Below are positions 24,779 to 33,423 of a stretch of 64,000 bases of DNA, one piece after another (positions within the stretch are counted from its first letter, which is position 1; every line of letters starts with the position of its first letter). Origin of the DNA: Streptomyces clavuligerus (GTDB lineage: Bacteria; Actinomycetota; Actinomycetes; Streptomycetales; Streptomycetaceae). The notes beneath the pieces were generated by a model that saw only the letters and a program-made list of their open reading frames with translations, did no database searches and was not told the origin of the DNA. Both the position numbers and the translations under genes were made by a program. The DNA lies in contig NZ_CP027858.1 of the NCBI RefSeq assembly GCF_005519465.1, positions 4,960,001 through 5,024,000 of the forward strand, in the 5' to 3' direction.

Positions 24779-26140
24779 ATGGATAAGCAGCAGGAATTCG
24801 TGCTCCGCACGCTGGAGGAGCGTGACATCCGGTTCGTGCGCCTGTGGTTCACGGATGTGCTCGGCTTTCTGAAGTCGGTCGCGGTGGCCCCCGCTGAACT
24901 CGAACAGGCGTTCGACGAAGGGATCGGCTTCGACGGCTCGGCCATCGAGGGCTTCGCCCGCGTCTACGAGTCCGACATGATCGCCAAGCCGGACCCCGGG
25001 ACTTTCCAGATCCTCCCCTGGCGGGCCGAGGCCCCCGGCACCGCGCGGATGTTCTGCGACATCCTGATGCCGGACGGCTCGCCCTCCTTCGCCGACCCGC
25101 GCTATGTCCTCAAGCGGGGCCTCGCGAAGGCGTCGGACCTCGGCTTCACCTTCTACACCCACCCCGAGATCGAGTTCTTCCTGCTGAAGGACAAGCCGCT
25201 CGACGGCTCCCGCCCGGTGCCCGCCGACAACTCCGGCTACTTCGACCACACCCCGCAGAACGTCGGCATGGACTTCCGGCGGCAGGCGATCACCATGCTC
25301 GAATCCATGGGCATCTCGGTGGAGTTCAGCCACCACGAGGGCGCGCCGGGCCAGCAGGAGATCGACCTCCGGTACGCGGACGCCCTCTCCACCGCCGACA
25401 ACATCATGACCTTCCGGCTGGTGATGAAGCAGGTCGCGCTGGAGCAGGGCGTACAGGCCACCTTCATGCCGAAACCGTTCAGCGAGTACCCCGGCTCCGG
25501 GATGCACACCCATCTCTCGCTCTTCGAGGGCGACCGCAACGCGTTCTACGAGTCCGGGGCCGAGTACCAGCTCTCCAAGGTGGGACGGTCCTTCATCGCC
25601 GGGCTGCTGCGGCACGCCGCCGAGATCTCCGCCGTCACCAACCAGTGGGTCAACTCGTACAAGCGGATCTGGGGCGGCTCCGCCCGCAGCGCGGGCGCGG
25701 GCGGTGAGGCACCTTCGTACATCTGCTGGGGCCACAACAACCGCTCCGCGCTGATCCGGGTACCGATGTACAAGCCGGGCAAGACCGGCTCCTCGCGGGT
25801 GGAGATGCGCTCCATCGACTCCGGCGCCAACCCCTATCTGACGTACGCGGTCCTGCTGGCCGCCGGTCTCAAGGGCATCGAGCAGGGGTACGAGCTGCCC
25901 GCGGGCGCCGACGACGACGTCTGGGCGCTCTCCGACGCCGAGCGCCGGGCCATGGGCATCGAGCCGCTGCCGCAGAACCTGGGCGAGGCGATCTCCCTGA
26001 TGGAGCGGAGCGAGCTGGTCGCCGAGACGCTGGGCGAGCATGTCTTCGACTTCTTCCTGCGCAACAAGAAGCAGGAGTGGGAGGAGTACCGCTCCGAGGT
26101 CACCGCGTTCGAGCTGCGGAAGAATCTGCCGGTGCTCTGA
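24779..26140 (+). CDS. glnA2: Glutamine synthetase-like gamma-glutamylpolyamine synthetase
   Basis: This 453-residue protein is of the glutamine synthetase I fold and very close in sequence to the Streptomyces GlnA2 group. It shows GFDGSAIEGF, PEIEFFLLK, the ATP-binding KPFSEYPGSGMHTHLS and NRSALIRVP. The usual adenylylation motif NLYDLP of housekeeping GSI is not recognisable. The corresponding region reads QGYELPAGADDD. In S. coelicolor, GlnA2 and GlnA3 ligate glutamate to polyamines instead of making glutamine, which protects from polyamine excess. That role is from family knowledge. The ATG follows GGATGGGTGGAA. glnE lies 1.7 kb downstream on the same strand. Confidence 0.88.
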   Translation: MDKQQEFVLRTLEERDIRFVRLWFTDVLGFLKSVAVAPAELEQAFDEGIGFDGSAIEGFARVYESDMIAKPDPGTFQILPWRAEAPGTARMFCDILMPDGSPSFADPRYVLKRGLAKASDLGFTFYTHPEIEFFLLKDKPLDGSRPVPADNSGYFDHTPQNVGMDFRRQAITMLESMGISVEFSHHEGAPGQQEIDLRYADALSTADNIMTFRLVMKQVALEQGVQATFMPKPFSEYPGSGMHTHLSLFEGDRNAFYESGAEYQLSKVGRSFIAGLLRHAAEISAVTNQWVNSYKRIWGGSARSAGAGGEAPSYICWGHNNRSALIRVPMYKPGKTGSSRVEMRSIDSGANPYLTYAVLLAAGLKGIEQGYELPAGADDDVWALSDAERRAMGIEPLPQNLGEAISLMERSELVAETLGEHVFDFFLRNKKQEWEEYRSEVTAFELRKNLPVL

Positions 26141-26278
26141 GCCCGCCGGGCGCGCCGGGGGCCGGGGTCCGTGCGGCCCCGGCGCTCCCGGGGCCGCGCC
26201 CGCCGCGCCGGGATGCGGAGCGTCCGGTGTCCGGCGACCCTGGAGGGGTGGGGGACCCAGGGTGAAGGGAAGGACCCC

Positions 26279-26518
26279 ATGTCCGTGCTGGACAAGCTCA
26301 AGCAGATGCTCAAGGGCCATGAGTCCAAGGTCGACCAGGGGGTCGAGAAGGCGGGCGACGCGTTCGACGCCAAGACCAAGGGCAAGTACGCCGGCCATGT
26401 CGACACCGCCCAGCAGAAGCTGAAGGACCAGTTCGGCACGGGCGGCAGCCGGAGCGCCGACGGGCCGGACGCGGGCGGCCAGAGCCAGCCGCCGCCGCCC
26501 CCGCCGCCCGCGAGCTGA
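26279..26518 (+). CDS. MT0933-type antitoxin-like small protein
   Basis: A 79-residue protein: MSVLDKLKQMLKGHESKVDQ, amphipathic helices, then a disordered Gly/Gln/Pro tail ending in six prolines. The N-terminal half matches the MT0933 antitoxin family (PF14013). No toxin gene flanks it, and in Streptomyces these often stand alone, so a true toxin-antitoxin role is doubtful. The ATG follows an AAGGA site 5 nt upstream. Confidence 0.75.
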   Translation: MSVLDKLKQMLKGHESKVDQGVEKAGDAFDAKTKGKYAGHVDTAQQKLKDQFGTGGSRSADGPDAGGQSQPPPPPPPAS

Positions 26519-26966
26519 GCCGGGTGCCCGGGGAGGCGGGCGCGGTCCGCGTCCCCCGCCCGGAGCAGTGCCCCCCGCGCCCGGCCGTGTTCTCCGCTCC
26601 CGGGCCGCCCCTGATCGTTCTCCGCTCCCGGGCCGCCGCCGATCCGTGACAAGGGACGGCGCCCCGGGAGCGGGTGCGCCCGGTGCGCCGGGCGCCGCCT
26701 TCGTGGACGCCGCGGGGCGCTGCTTCCTCCGGCGTGGCGGGCCGCTGCTTCCGCTGGCTTCCCCGCCGGCCCCCGCCGTTCTCCGGTGTTCCTCGCCGTT
26801 CCCCGGCGTTCTCCTGCGCCGCGGGGGTGCCGGAACGTCAACGTGCTGTCCGCACGGGTCCGTCCGCGGACATGCTTTCGTACGCGCTCCCGTGCGGACG
26901 GCCGGTCGCGGCCGTCGTGCCCGCCGCCACCGCCGCGTCCGCCCGGGAGCGCCCCGTCGTCCGCCG
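26519..26966. other. Non-coding gap with short repeats
   Basis: 448 bp without a supported gene. TTCTCCGCTCCCGGGCCGCC occurs twice with a 28-bp period (26590 and 26618), and several CCGTTCTCC-like words follow (26775-26815). It separates the 3' ends of the antitoxin-like gene and the pyridoxamine-oxidase-like gene. Confidence 0.5.
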
Positions 26967-27485
26967 TCAGACGTCCGTGAACCGCCAGCGGGTCTGCGCG
27001 TACGGCGCCTTGGCGAAGCCGAAGGCCGTCCGCGGCTCCACCCGGAACACCGGCGCCCGCCCGCCGTCGCCCACGAAGGCCCCGTCCCGGACCGCGAAGG
27101 TCCACTCGTCCCCGTACTTCTCCGTGTACGCGCGCGCCAGCGCCCGCAGCCGCACCCCGTCGGTGAGCGGAACGGCCGTACCCTCGACCACCAGGTCGAA
27201 TCCCGTGCGCAGCGCGTTGACGCCCGTCACCAGCGCCACCTCCGGGTTCTCCCGCAGATTGAGCGCCTTGCGCTCCTCGGGTCCGGTGCAGAAGTGGAGC
27301 CCGCCGTCCTGCCAGACCGCGAGCAGCGGGGTGACATGCGGCCGTCCGTCCGGCCGTACCGTCGACAGCCAGAACAGCTCGGCCTCCGTCAGCAGGGCCA
27401 CCGCCCGCGCCCAGTCGGCGGCGCCCGCATCCGGCGCGCTGTAGCGGGGGTCGAGCCGGGTCTCGGGAAGGGGCGGCGTCGGCAT
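26967..27485 (-). CDS. Pyridoxamine 5'-phosphate oxidase-fold flavin/F420-binding protein
   Basis: A 172-residue split-barrel protein. It has AVALLTEAELFWLSTVRPDGRPHVTPLLAVWQDG, typical of the PNPOx-like/F420-dependent (FDOR-B) group, and FCTGPEERKALNLRENPEVAL. Such proteins reduce small molecules with F420H2 or simply bind flavin or haem. The precise type is not settled by sequence. The ATG is 13 codons after a poorer GTG-like start. It diverges from glnE. Confidence 0.8.
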   Translation of the reverse strand: MPTPPLPETRLDPRYSAPDAGAADWARAVALLTEAELFWLSTVRPDGRPHVTPLLAVWQDGGLHFCTGPEERKALNLRENPEVALVTGVNALRTGFDLVVEGTAVPLTDGVRLRALARAYTEKYGDEWTFAVRDGAFVGDGGRAPVFRVEPRTAFGFAKAPYAQTRWRFTDV

Positions 27486-27878
27486 GGTCTCTCCTCGTCC
27501 ATGGGCCCGGGTATCGCGGGACACCCGGGCCGGTCAGCGGGGGTTGACGGTCCGGACGTCCGGCACCCGTCGGTCCGGGCCGCCCGGAGTGGGCCCGTAG
27601 GCTGCCCGTGGGGCTAGTCTCGATCCGACGGGCCTTGATCGCAGGAGCATCGCGGAGCCACCACGAGCCCCACAGGCACCACCAGCAGCAGCACCGGCTG
27701 TACAGACAGGACCAGCGGGACCAGCAGGACGGGCGCCGCGGCGGACCGGCGGCGGCGCTCGGCCGCGCGTACCGGAGTCGACGGACGGCGGCGGAGGCGG
27801 TGACGGCGGTGACGGCGGCACGGGCCCGCCACAGCGCGGACCGATCGCGGACTGATCGCGGAACGAGGAGACGGCGGG
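27486..27878. other. Divergent upstream region of glnE
   Basis: 393 bp between the divergent PNPOx-like and glnE starts. No gene is supported. It contains a run of GGCGGTGAC repeats (27790-27825) and a GATCGCGGACT/GATCGCGGAAC direct repeat (27845-27865) just upstream of the glnE ribosome site. No promoter can be placed with confidence. Confidence 0.35.
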
Positions 27879-30869
27879 ATGACGGCGGTGCCGGGGCGCA
27901 GAAGCAGTACCTTCACCAGGCTGCTGCGGCACGGATTCACCGACCCGGGTGACGCCGAGCGGCTGCTCGAACTGCCCGACATGGCCCCCGCACGGGCGGA
28001 CTCCGTGCTGCTCGACGCCCTCGGCGCGGTCGCCGACCCCGATCTGGCGCTGCGGAGCCTGGTCCGGCTGGTCGAGGCGCAGCCGGAGCCCGACCGGCGG
28101 GCCCTGCTCGACACGCTGATCGCCGCCAAGCCGCTGCGGGACCGCCTCCTCGGGGTGCTCGGCGCCTCCGAGGCGCTCGGGGACCACCTCGCCCGCCATC
28201 CGGGCGACTGGCGCGCGCTGGTCACCTATGAGGCGGCGGACCTCCACCCCGGGGTGGAGGAGTTCGAGGAGTGCCTGGGCGGAGTGGCCGACCCGGTCGC
28301 CCTGCGGGTCGCCTACCGGCGCTGCCTGCTCTCCATCGCCGCCCGCGACGTGTGCGGCACGATCGACCTCGCCGAGACCGCCGCCGAACTGGCGGACCTG
28401 GCCACCGCGACCCTGCGGGCCGCGCTCACCATCGCCCGGACCGAGGCCCCCGAGGACGCCGCGAGCTGCCGGCTCGCCGTCATCGCGCTCGGCAAGTGCG
28501 GCGGCCACGAGCTGAACTACGTCTCCGACGTCGATGTCGTCTTCGTCGCCGAACCGGCGGGCGGGGCCGACGAGGACGTGGCGCTGCGGGCCGCGACCCG
28601 GCTGGCCTCCCACATGATGCGGATCTGCTCCGACACCACCGTCGAGGGCACCATCTGGCCGGTGGACGCCAATCTGCGCCCCGAGGGACGCAACGGCCCG
28701 CTGGTGCGCACCCTCTCCAGCCATCTCGCCTACTACCAGCGCTGGGCCAAGACCTGGGAGTTCCAGGCCCTGCTCAAGGCGCGCGCGGTGGCCGGTGACC
28801 CGGCGCTCGGCCAGAGCTATGTCGACGCCGTCTCACCGCTGGTGTGGCAGGCCGCCGAACGGGAGAACTTCGTCGCCGACGTGCAGCGGATGCGCCGCCG
28901 GGTCGTCGACAACATCCCCGCCGACGAGGTGGAACGGGAGCTGAAGCTCGGCCCCGGCGGGCTGCGGGACGTCGAGTTCGCCGTCCAGCTCCTCCAGCTC
29001 GTGCACGGCCGCAGCGACTCCACCCTGCGCAGCGGGTCGACCCTGGAGGCCCTGGGGGCCCTCGCCCGGGGCGGCTATGTGGGCCGGGTGGACGCGGCCC
29101 AGCTCGACGACGCGTACCGCTTCCTGCGCTCCATGGAGCACCGCATCCAGCTCTACCGGCTGCGGCGCACCCATCTCGTCCCCGAGGACTCCGACGACCT
29201 GCGCAGGCTCGGCCGCTCGCTCGGGCTGCGGATGGACCCCGTCTTCGAGCTGAACCGGGAGTGGCGGCGGCACGCGGCGGTCGTGCGGCGGCTGCACGAG
29301 AAGCTGTTCTACCGGCCGCTGCTCGACGCGGTGGCCCAGCTCGCCCCCGGCGAGACCCGGCTCAGCGCCCGCGCGGCGGGCCAGCGGCTCGAAGCCCTCG
29401 GCTACGCGGACCCCGCCGCCGCGCTGCGCCATCTGGAGGCGCTGGCGTCCGGTGTCACCCGCAAGTCCGCCATCCAGCGGACCCTGCTGCCCGTCCTCCT
29501 CGGCTGGTTCGCGGACTCCGCCGACCCGGACGCCGGGCTCCTCGGCTTCCGCAAGGTCTCCGACGCGCTCGGCAAGACGCCCTGGTATCTGCGGCTGCTG
29601 CGGGACGAGGGCGCGGCGGCGGAGAATCTGGCCCGGGTGCTGTCGGCGGGCCGCTTCGCCCCCGATCTGCTGCTGCGGGCCCCGGAGGCGGTCGCCATCC
29701 TGGGCGACCCCGGCGGGCTGAAACCCCGGGGCCGCGACCATCTGGAGCCGGAGATCCTGGCCGCCGTCGGCCGGGCCCAGTCCGCCGAGGACGCGGTGGC
29801 GGTGGCCCGTGGCGTACGCCGCCGCGAACTGTTCCGCACCGCCGCCGCCGACCTCATCGGCTCGTACGGAACGGAGGACAGCCCGGCCGAGGACGACGCG
29901 GGCGCCCTCCTCGAACAGGTCGGCCAGGCGCTGACCGACCTCAACGCCGCCACCCTCGCGGGCGCGCTGCGCGCCGCCGTGCGCGAGCAGTGGGGGGACG
30001 AGCTGCCGACCCGGTTCGCGGTCATCGGCATGGGCCGCTTCGGCGGCCACGAGCTGAACTACGGCTCCGACGCCGATGTGCTCTTCGTCCACGAGCCCCG
30101 CGAAGGCGTGGACGAGCAGGAGGCCGCCCGCGCCGCGAACACCGTCGTCGCGGAGATGCGGCGGCTGCTCCAGCTCCCGACCGCCGACCCGCCGCTGCTG
30201 ATCGACGTGGATCTGCGCCCCGAGGGCAAGAACGGCCCGCTGGTGCGCTCGCTCTCCTCGTACGAGGCGTACTACCGGCGCTGGTCGCTGGTGTGGGAGA
30301 GCCAGGCGCTGCTGCGGGCGGAGCCGATGGCGGGCGATCCGGAGCTGGGGGCCCGCTTCATCGAGCTGGTCGACCCGCTGCGCTACCCCATGGAGGGCCT
30401 GGGGGAGGGGGCGGTGCGCGAGATCCGGCGGCTCAAGGCCCGGATGGAGGCCGAACGGCTGCCGCGCGGCGCGGACCCCACGCTCCACACCAAGCTGGGC
30501 CGGGGCGGGCTGAGCGACGTCGAGTGGACCGTCCAGCTCCTCCAGATGCGGCACGGCTGGGCCGAGCCGGGGCTGCGCACCACCCGGACCCGCCAGGCGC
30601 TGGCCGCCGCGCACGGCGCCGGGCTGATCGGCACGGAGGACGCGCAGACCCTGGACGAGGCATGGGTGCTGGCCTCCCGGGTGCGCAACGCGGTGATGCT
30701 GGTCCGGGGCCGGGCGGGGGACACCTTCCCCTCCGACGGCCGGGAGCTGGCGGCGGTGGGGCGCTATCTGGGCTACGGGCCGGGACATGTCGGGGACATG
30801 CTGGACGACTACCGCAGGACGACGCGGCGGGCGCGCGCGGTGATGGAGACGCTGTTCTACGACGCGTAG
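27879..30869 (+). CDS. glnE: Bifunctional glutamine synthetase adenylyltransferase/deadenylase
   Basis: The 996-residue cytosolic enzyme attaches and removes AMP on glutamine synthetase I according to nitrogen status. Two nucleotidyltransferase domains are visible. The N-terminal one (removase) has ALGKCGGHELNYVSDVDVVFV near residue 205. The C-terminal one (transferase) has GMGRFGGHELNYGSDADVLFV near 710. Each is followed by DxxLRPEGrNGPLVRtLSS and a helical bundle with GGLRDVEF or GGLSDVEW. The ATG has a GAGGAG ribosome site. Its nearby GS homologue glnA2 lacks a clear adenylylation motif, so the true target is probably glnA elsewhere. Confidence 0.96.
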   Translation: MTAVPGRRSSTFTRLLRHGFTDPGDAERLLELPDMAPARADSVLLDALGAVADPDLALRSLVRLVEAQPEPDRRALLDTLIAAKPLRDRLLGVLGASEALGDHLARHPGDWRALVTYEAADLHPGVEEFEECLGGVADPVALRVAYRRCLLSIAARDVCGTIDLAETAAELADLATATLRAALTIARTEAPEDAASCRLAVIALGKCGGHELNYVSDVDVVFVAEPAGGADEDVALRAATRLASHMMRICSDTTVEGTIWPVDANLRPEGRNGPLVRTLSSHLAYYQRWAKTWEFQALLKARAVAGDPALGQSYVDAVSPLVWQAAERENFVADVQRMRRRVVDNIPADEVERELKLGPGGLRDVEFAVQLLQLVHGRSDSTLRSGSTLEALGALARGGYVGRVDAAQLDDAYRFLRSMEHRIQLYRLRRTHLVPEDSDDLRRLGRSLGLRMDPVFELNREWRRHAAVVRRLHEKLFYRPLLDAVAQLAPGETRLSARAAGQRLEALGYADPAAALRHLEALASGVTRKSAIQRTLLPVLLGWFADSADPDAGLLGFRKVSDALGKTPWYLRLLRDEGAAAENLARVLSAGRFAPDLLLRAPEAVAILGDPGGLKPRGRDHLEPEILAAVGRAQSAEDAVAVARGVRRRELFRTAAADLIGSYGTEDSPAEDDAGALLEQVGQALTDLNAATLAGALRAAVREQWGDELPTRFAVIGMGRFGGHELNYGSDADVLFVHEPREGVDEQEAARAANTVVAEMRRLLQLPTADPPLLIDVDLRPEGKNGPLVRSLSSYEAYYRRWSLVWESQALLRAEPMAGDPELGARFIELVDPLRYPMEGLGEGAVREIRRLKARMEAERLPRGADPTLHTKLGRGGLSDVEWTVQLLQMRHGWAEPGLRTTRTRQALAAAHGAGLIGTEDAQTLDEAWVLASRVRNAVMLVRGRAGDTFPSDGRELAAVGRYLGYGPGHVGDMLDDYRRTTRRARAVMETLFYDA

Positions 30870-30916
30870 CGGCCTGCGGCCCGCACGGAGCGGGAGACGT
30901 GGACGTTCGGCTGACG

Positions 30917-31037
30917 CACGAGCCTTTCCGTTGGGCGCGGGGTCCGTCCTCGACCTCCCCCGGAGGGGGTGCACCCACGGGCTGGATCTGCTCGGGCCGC
31001 CCGAAGGGAATCAGCGCCTCGGGGGTGCCCCTCCGGG
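30917..31037. repeat. Dispersed-repeat fragment with terminator-like stem
   Basis: Positions 30917-30954 (GAGCCTTTCCGTTGGGCGCG and the following GGTCCGTCCTCGAC) are a diverged copy of the outer part of the inverted repeats at 34989 and 41883. It is followed by an outer stem CCGGAGGGG / CCCCTCCGG (about 30957 to 31037). It lies between the convergent glnE and TetR genes and probably terminates both. Confidence 0.6.
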
Positions 31038-31038
31038 G

Positions 31039-31653
31039 TCAGGGGGTCTCGTCGAGCAGTGTCCGGAAGCGGTCCAGGCAGGCGTCGAGCGCCAGCTCGA
31101 AGGCGGCGTCCGCGCGGCCCTCCGGCTGGGCCGCGAGCGCCCGCGCCAGCAGCGGCGTGTCGTCGGCGCCGTCGCCCAGCTCCCACATCGTCTCCGGCGC
31201 CGCCAGGTCCAGCGCCGAGCCCAGGATCAGATTCTCCAGCGCGATGATCACCCGCATCACGTCCGCCGGGGCGAACCCCGCGTCCAGCAGGACCCCCACG
31301 GCCGCCTCGTACTGGTCGAGCACCCTCGGCGCCCGCACCGGCGCGGCCATCAGCAGCGGGATCACCCGGGGGTGCGCGGCGAACGCGGCCCGGTAGGAGC
31401 GGGCCCACCCGGCGAGGGCCGCGTCCCAGGGCAGGGCGCCCAGCATGGAGGCGTCGATCGCCTGGCAGACCCGTTCCCGCAGCAGCTCGACGATGCCGTC
31501 CCGCCCGTCCACATGGTGATACAGCGACGCGGTCCGCACCCCCAGCTCCCGCGCTATCTGCGGAACGCTGAACTCGCCCTGGGCGTCGACCAGTCGCAGC
31601 GCCGTGGCGGTGATCCGGTCCCGGTCGATCAGTGGTGTACGCGGCCGTCCCAT
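31039..31653 (-). CDS. TetR-family transcriptional regulator
   Basis: A 204-residue repressor with an N-terminal helix-turn-helix FSVPQIARELGVRTASLYHHV (about 30-50) and a tetracycline-repressor-type C-terminal ligand domain (WARSYRAAFAAHPRVIPLL). It diverges from the APC permease gene, and a 19-bp near-palindrome lies between them. It probably represses the permease-amidohydrolase pair and is relieved by their substrate. The effector is unknown. ATG giving MGRPRTPL. Confidence 0.9.
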   Translation of the reverse strand: MGRPRTPLIDRDRITATALRLVDAQGEFSVPQIARELGVRTASLYHHVDGRDGIVELLRERVCQAIDASMLGALPWDAALAGWARSYRAAFAAHPRVIPLLMAAPVRAPRVLDQYEAAVGVLLDAGFAPADVMRVIIALENLILGSALDLAAPETMWELGDGADDTPLLARALAAQPEGRADAAFELALDACLDRFRTLLDETP

Positions 31654-31712
31654 GTGTCGCTTTCTCCCCGCCAAGTCTTCCCTGTCGCGTTGTGCGGAGG
31701 TTACATTGCCAG

Positions 31713-31731
31713 AACCGAAAGCCTTTAGGTT
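31713..31731. promoter_or_regulatory. Candidate TetR operator
   Basis: AACCGAAAG-C-CTTTAGGTT has arms matching at 8 of 9 positions. It lies 60 nt from the TetR start and 145 nt from the permease start, the usual place for a shared operator. A GTTGTGTCCCC direct repeat (31742 and 31753) follows. Confidence 0.6.
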
Positions 31732-31875
31732 TCTCGGCCCCGTTGTGTCCCCCGTTGTGTCCCCGCTCTGCCCTGCGGGCCCCGCCACGCATCGTCGCGG
31801 CGCCCGCGCCCCGTGCGTACCCCCCACCCTGCCGTCCGTCGTCCGCTGTTTCGCCGTGGAAGGGTTTATCCGCAT

Positions 31876-33423
31876 ATGTCTGACGCCTCCCCCGGCTCCG
31901 GGCCAGGACTGAGAACCGGCACCCTCGGCAGCGCCGACATCGCCTTCTTCGTGGTCTCCGCCGCCGCCCCGCTCACCGTGATGGCGGGCGTCGCCCCCAT
32001 CGCCCTCGCCCTCGGCGGCGTCGGAGCCCCCGCCGGCTACCTCCTCGCCGGGATCACCCTCGCCGTCTTCGCCGTCGGCTTCACCACCATGAGCCGCCAT
32101 GTCACGAGCGGCGGCGCCTTCTACGCGTACATCGCCCGGGGCCTCGGCCCCGTCGCCGGGATCGGGGCGGCCCTCCTCGCCCTGATCGGCTACAACGGCA
32201 TGGAGATCGGCATCTACGGACTCCTCGGCTCCGCCACCGGCGACACCGGGCGGGCGCTGTGGGGCCTGGACATCCCCTGGCTGCCCGTCTCCCTCGCCGG
32301 ACTCCTCCTCATCTGGTACTGCGGCTACCGCTCCATCGACTTCGGCGCCAAGATCCTCGCGGTCCTGCTCGTCGCCGAGACCGGCATCCTCGTCCTGCTC
32401 GCCGGAGGCGTCCTGGTCCAGGGCGGCGCCGACGGACTCGGCCTCGCCTCCTTCGCCCCGGAACACGTCCTGGTCCCCGGCACCGCCGCCGTCCTCGCCT
32501 TCGCCTTCGCCGCGTTCACCGGCTTCGAGTCCACCGTGATCTACCGCCGCGAGGCCCGCGACCCCGTCCGCACCGTCCCCCGCGCCACCTACGCCGCCGT
32601 CGCCTTCCTCGGCACGTTCTACGCCTTCATCGTCTGGACCGTCATCCAGGCGTTCGGGGACGACGCCGTGGTCAAGGCCGCCACCGACGACCCCGGCGGA
32701 CTCTTCTTCGCCGCCATCACCACCTACGTCGGCGCCTGGGCCGCCGATCTGATGCACCTCCTCATCGTCACGAGCGTCCTCGCCTCGCTGCTCGCCTTCC
32801 ACAACGCGATCAACCGCTACACGCTGGCGCTCTCCGAGGGAGGTGTCCTGCCCCGGGCCCTCGGCCGGATTCACCCCCGGCACGGCTCCCCGTACCTCGC
32901 CGGAATCGCCCAGACCGCCCTCGGCGCGGTGGTCGTGCTCGGCTTCGGGATCGCCGGGGCCGACCCGTACACCCAGCTCCTGCTCTGGGTGAACACCCCC
33001 GGAATGATCGGGCTGATGGCGCTGATGCTGCTCGCCGCGCTCGCGGTCCCCTGCTACTTCCGTCGGGTGCGGCACCGCGAAGGGGTGCTGCGGACCGTGG
33101 TGGCGCCGCTGGTCTCGGCGGTGCTGCTCGCGGTCGCGATCCTCCTGATCGCCACCAAGGTGCATCTCTTCACCGGGGCGTCCGACCTGGTCAACACCGT
33201 GCTGCTGGCGCTGGTGCCCGCCGTCTTCGCGCTCGGGGCCGTCCTGGCGCTGTGGCTGCGCCGGCACCGTCCCGAGGTCTACGCGAACTTCGCCGCCGAG
33301 CCGGGTGCTTCCGGTTCCCCGGGCGGCCACGATGACCACGACACCCCCCGGGGCCCCGGGGGAGACCGGCCCACCGACCCCCACCCGAGGAGCGAAGCGT
33401 GTCCGCAGCCGACATCGTCCTGA
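31876..33423 (+). CDS. APC-superfamily amino acid/amine permease
   Basis: A 515-residue protein with 12 or more hydrophobic segments and the APC motifs GVAPIALALGGVGAPAGYLLAG, SGGAFYAYIARGLGP and AFAAFTGFESTVIYRREARDP. These identify an amino acid or amine importer of the FrlA/AdiC-like class. The C-terminal 40 residues are cytosolic and polar. The ATG giving MSDASPGSG is preferred to a start 63 nt upstream, because the extra peptide is Arg/Pro-rich. The last 25 nt overlap the amidohydrolase start, so substrate uptake and hydrolysis are coupled. Confidence 0.88.
   Translation: MSDASPGSGPGLRTGTLGSADIAFFVVSAAAPLTVMAGVAPIALALGGVGAPAGYLLAGITLAVFAVGFTTMSRHVTSGGAFYAYIARGLGPVAGIGAALLALIGYNGMEIGIYGLLGSATGDTGRALWGLDIPWLPVSLAGLLLIWYCGYRSIDFGAKILAVLLVAETGILVLLAGGVLVQGGADGLGLASFAPEHVLVPGTAAVLAFAFAAFTGFESTVIYRREARDPVRTVPRATYAAVAFLGTFYAFIVWTVIQAFGDDAVVKAATDDPGGLFFAAITTYVGAWAADLMHLLIVTSVLASLLAFHNAINRYTLALSEGGVLPRALGRIHPRHGSPYLAGIAQTALGAVVVLGFGIAGADPYTQLLLWVNTPGMIGLMALMLLAALAVPCYFRRVRHREGVLRTVVAPLVSAVLLAVAILLIATKVHLFTGASDLVNTVLLALVPAVFALGAVLALWLRRHRPEVYANFAAEPGASGSPGGHDDHDTPRGPGGDRPTDPHPRSEACPQPTSS

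Noticed and set aside
26279..26518. Working toxin-antitoxin pair with the MT0933-type protein
   Set aside because: No toxin-like gene lies within 400 bp on either side.
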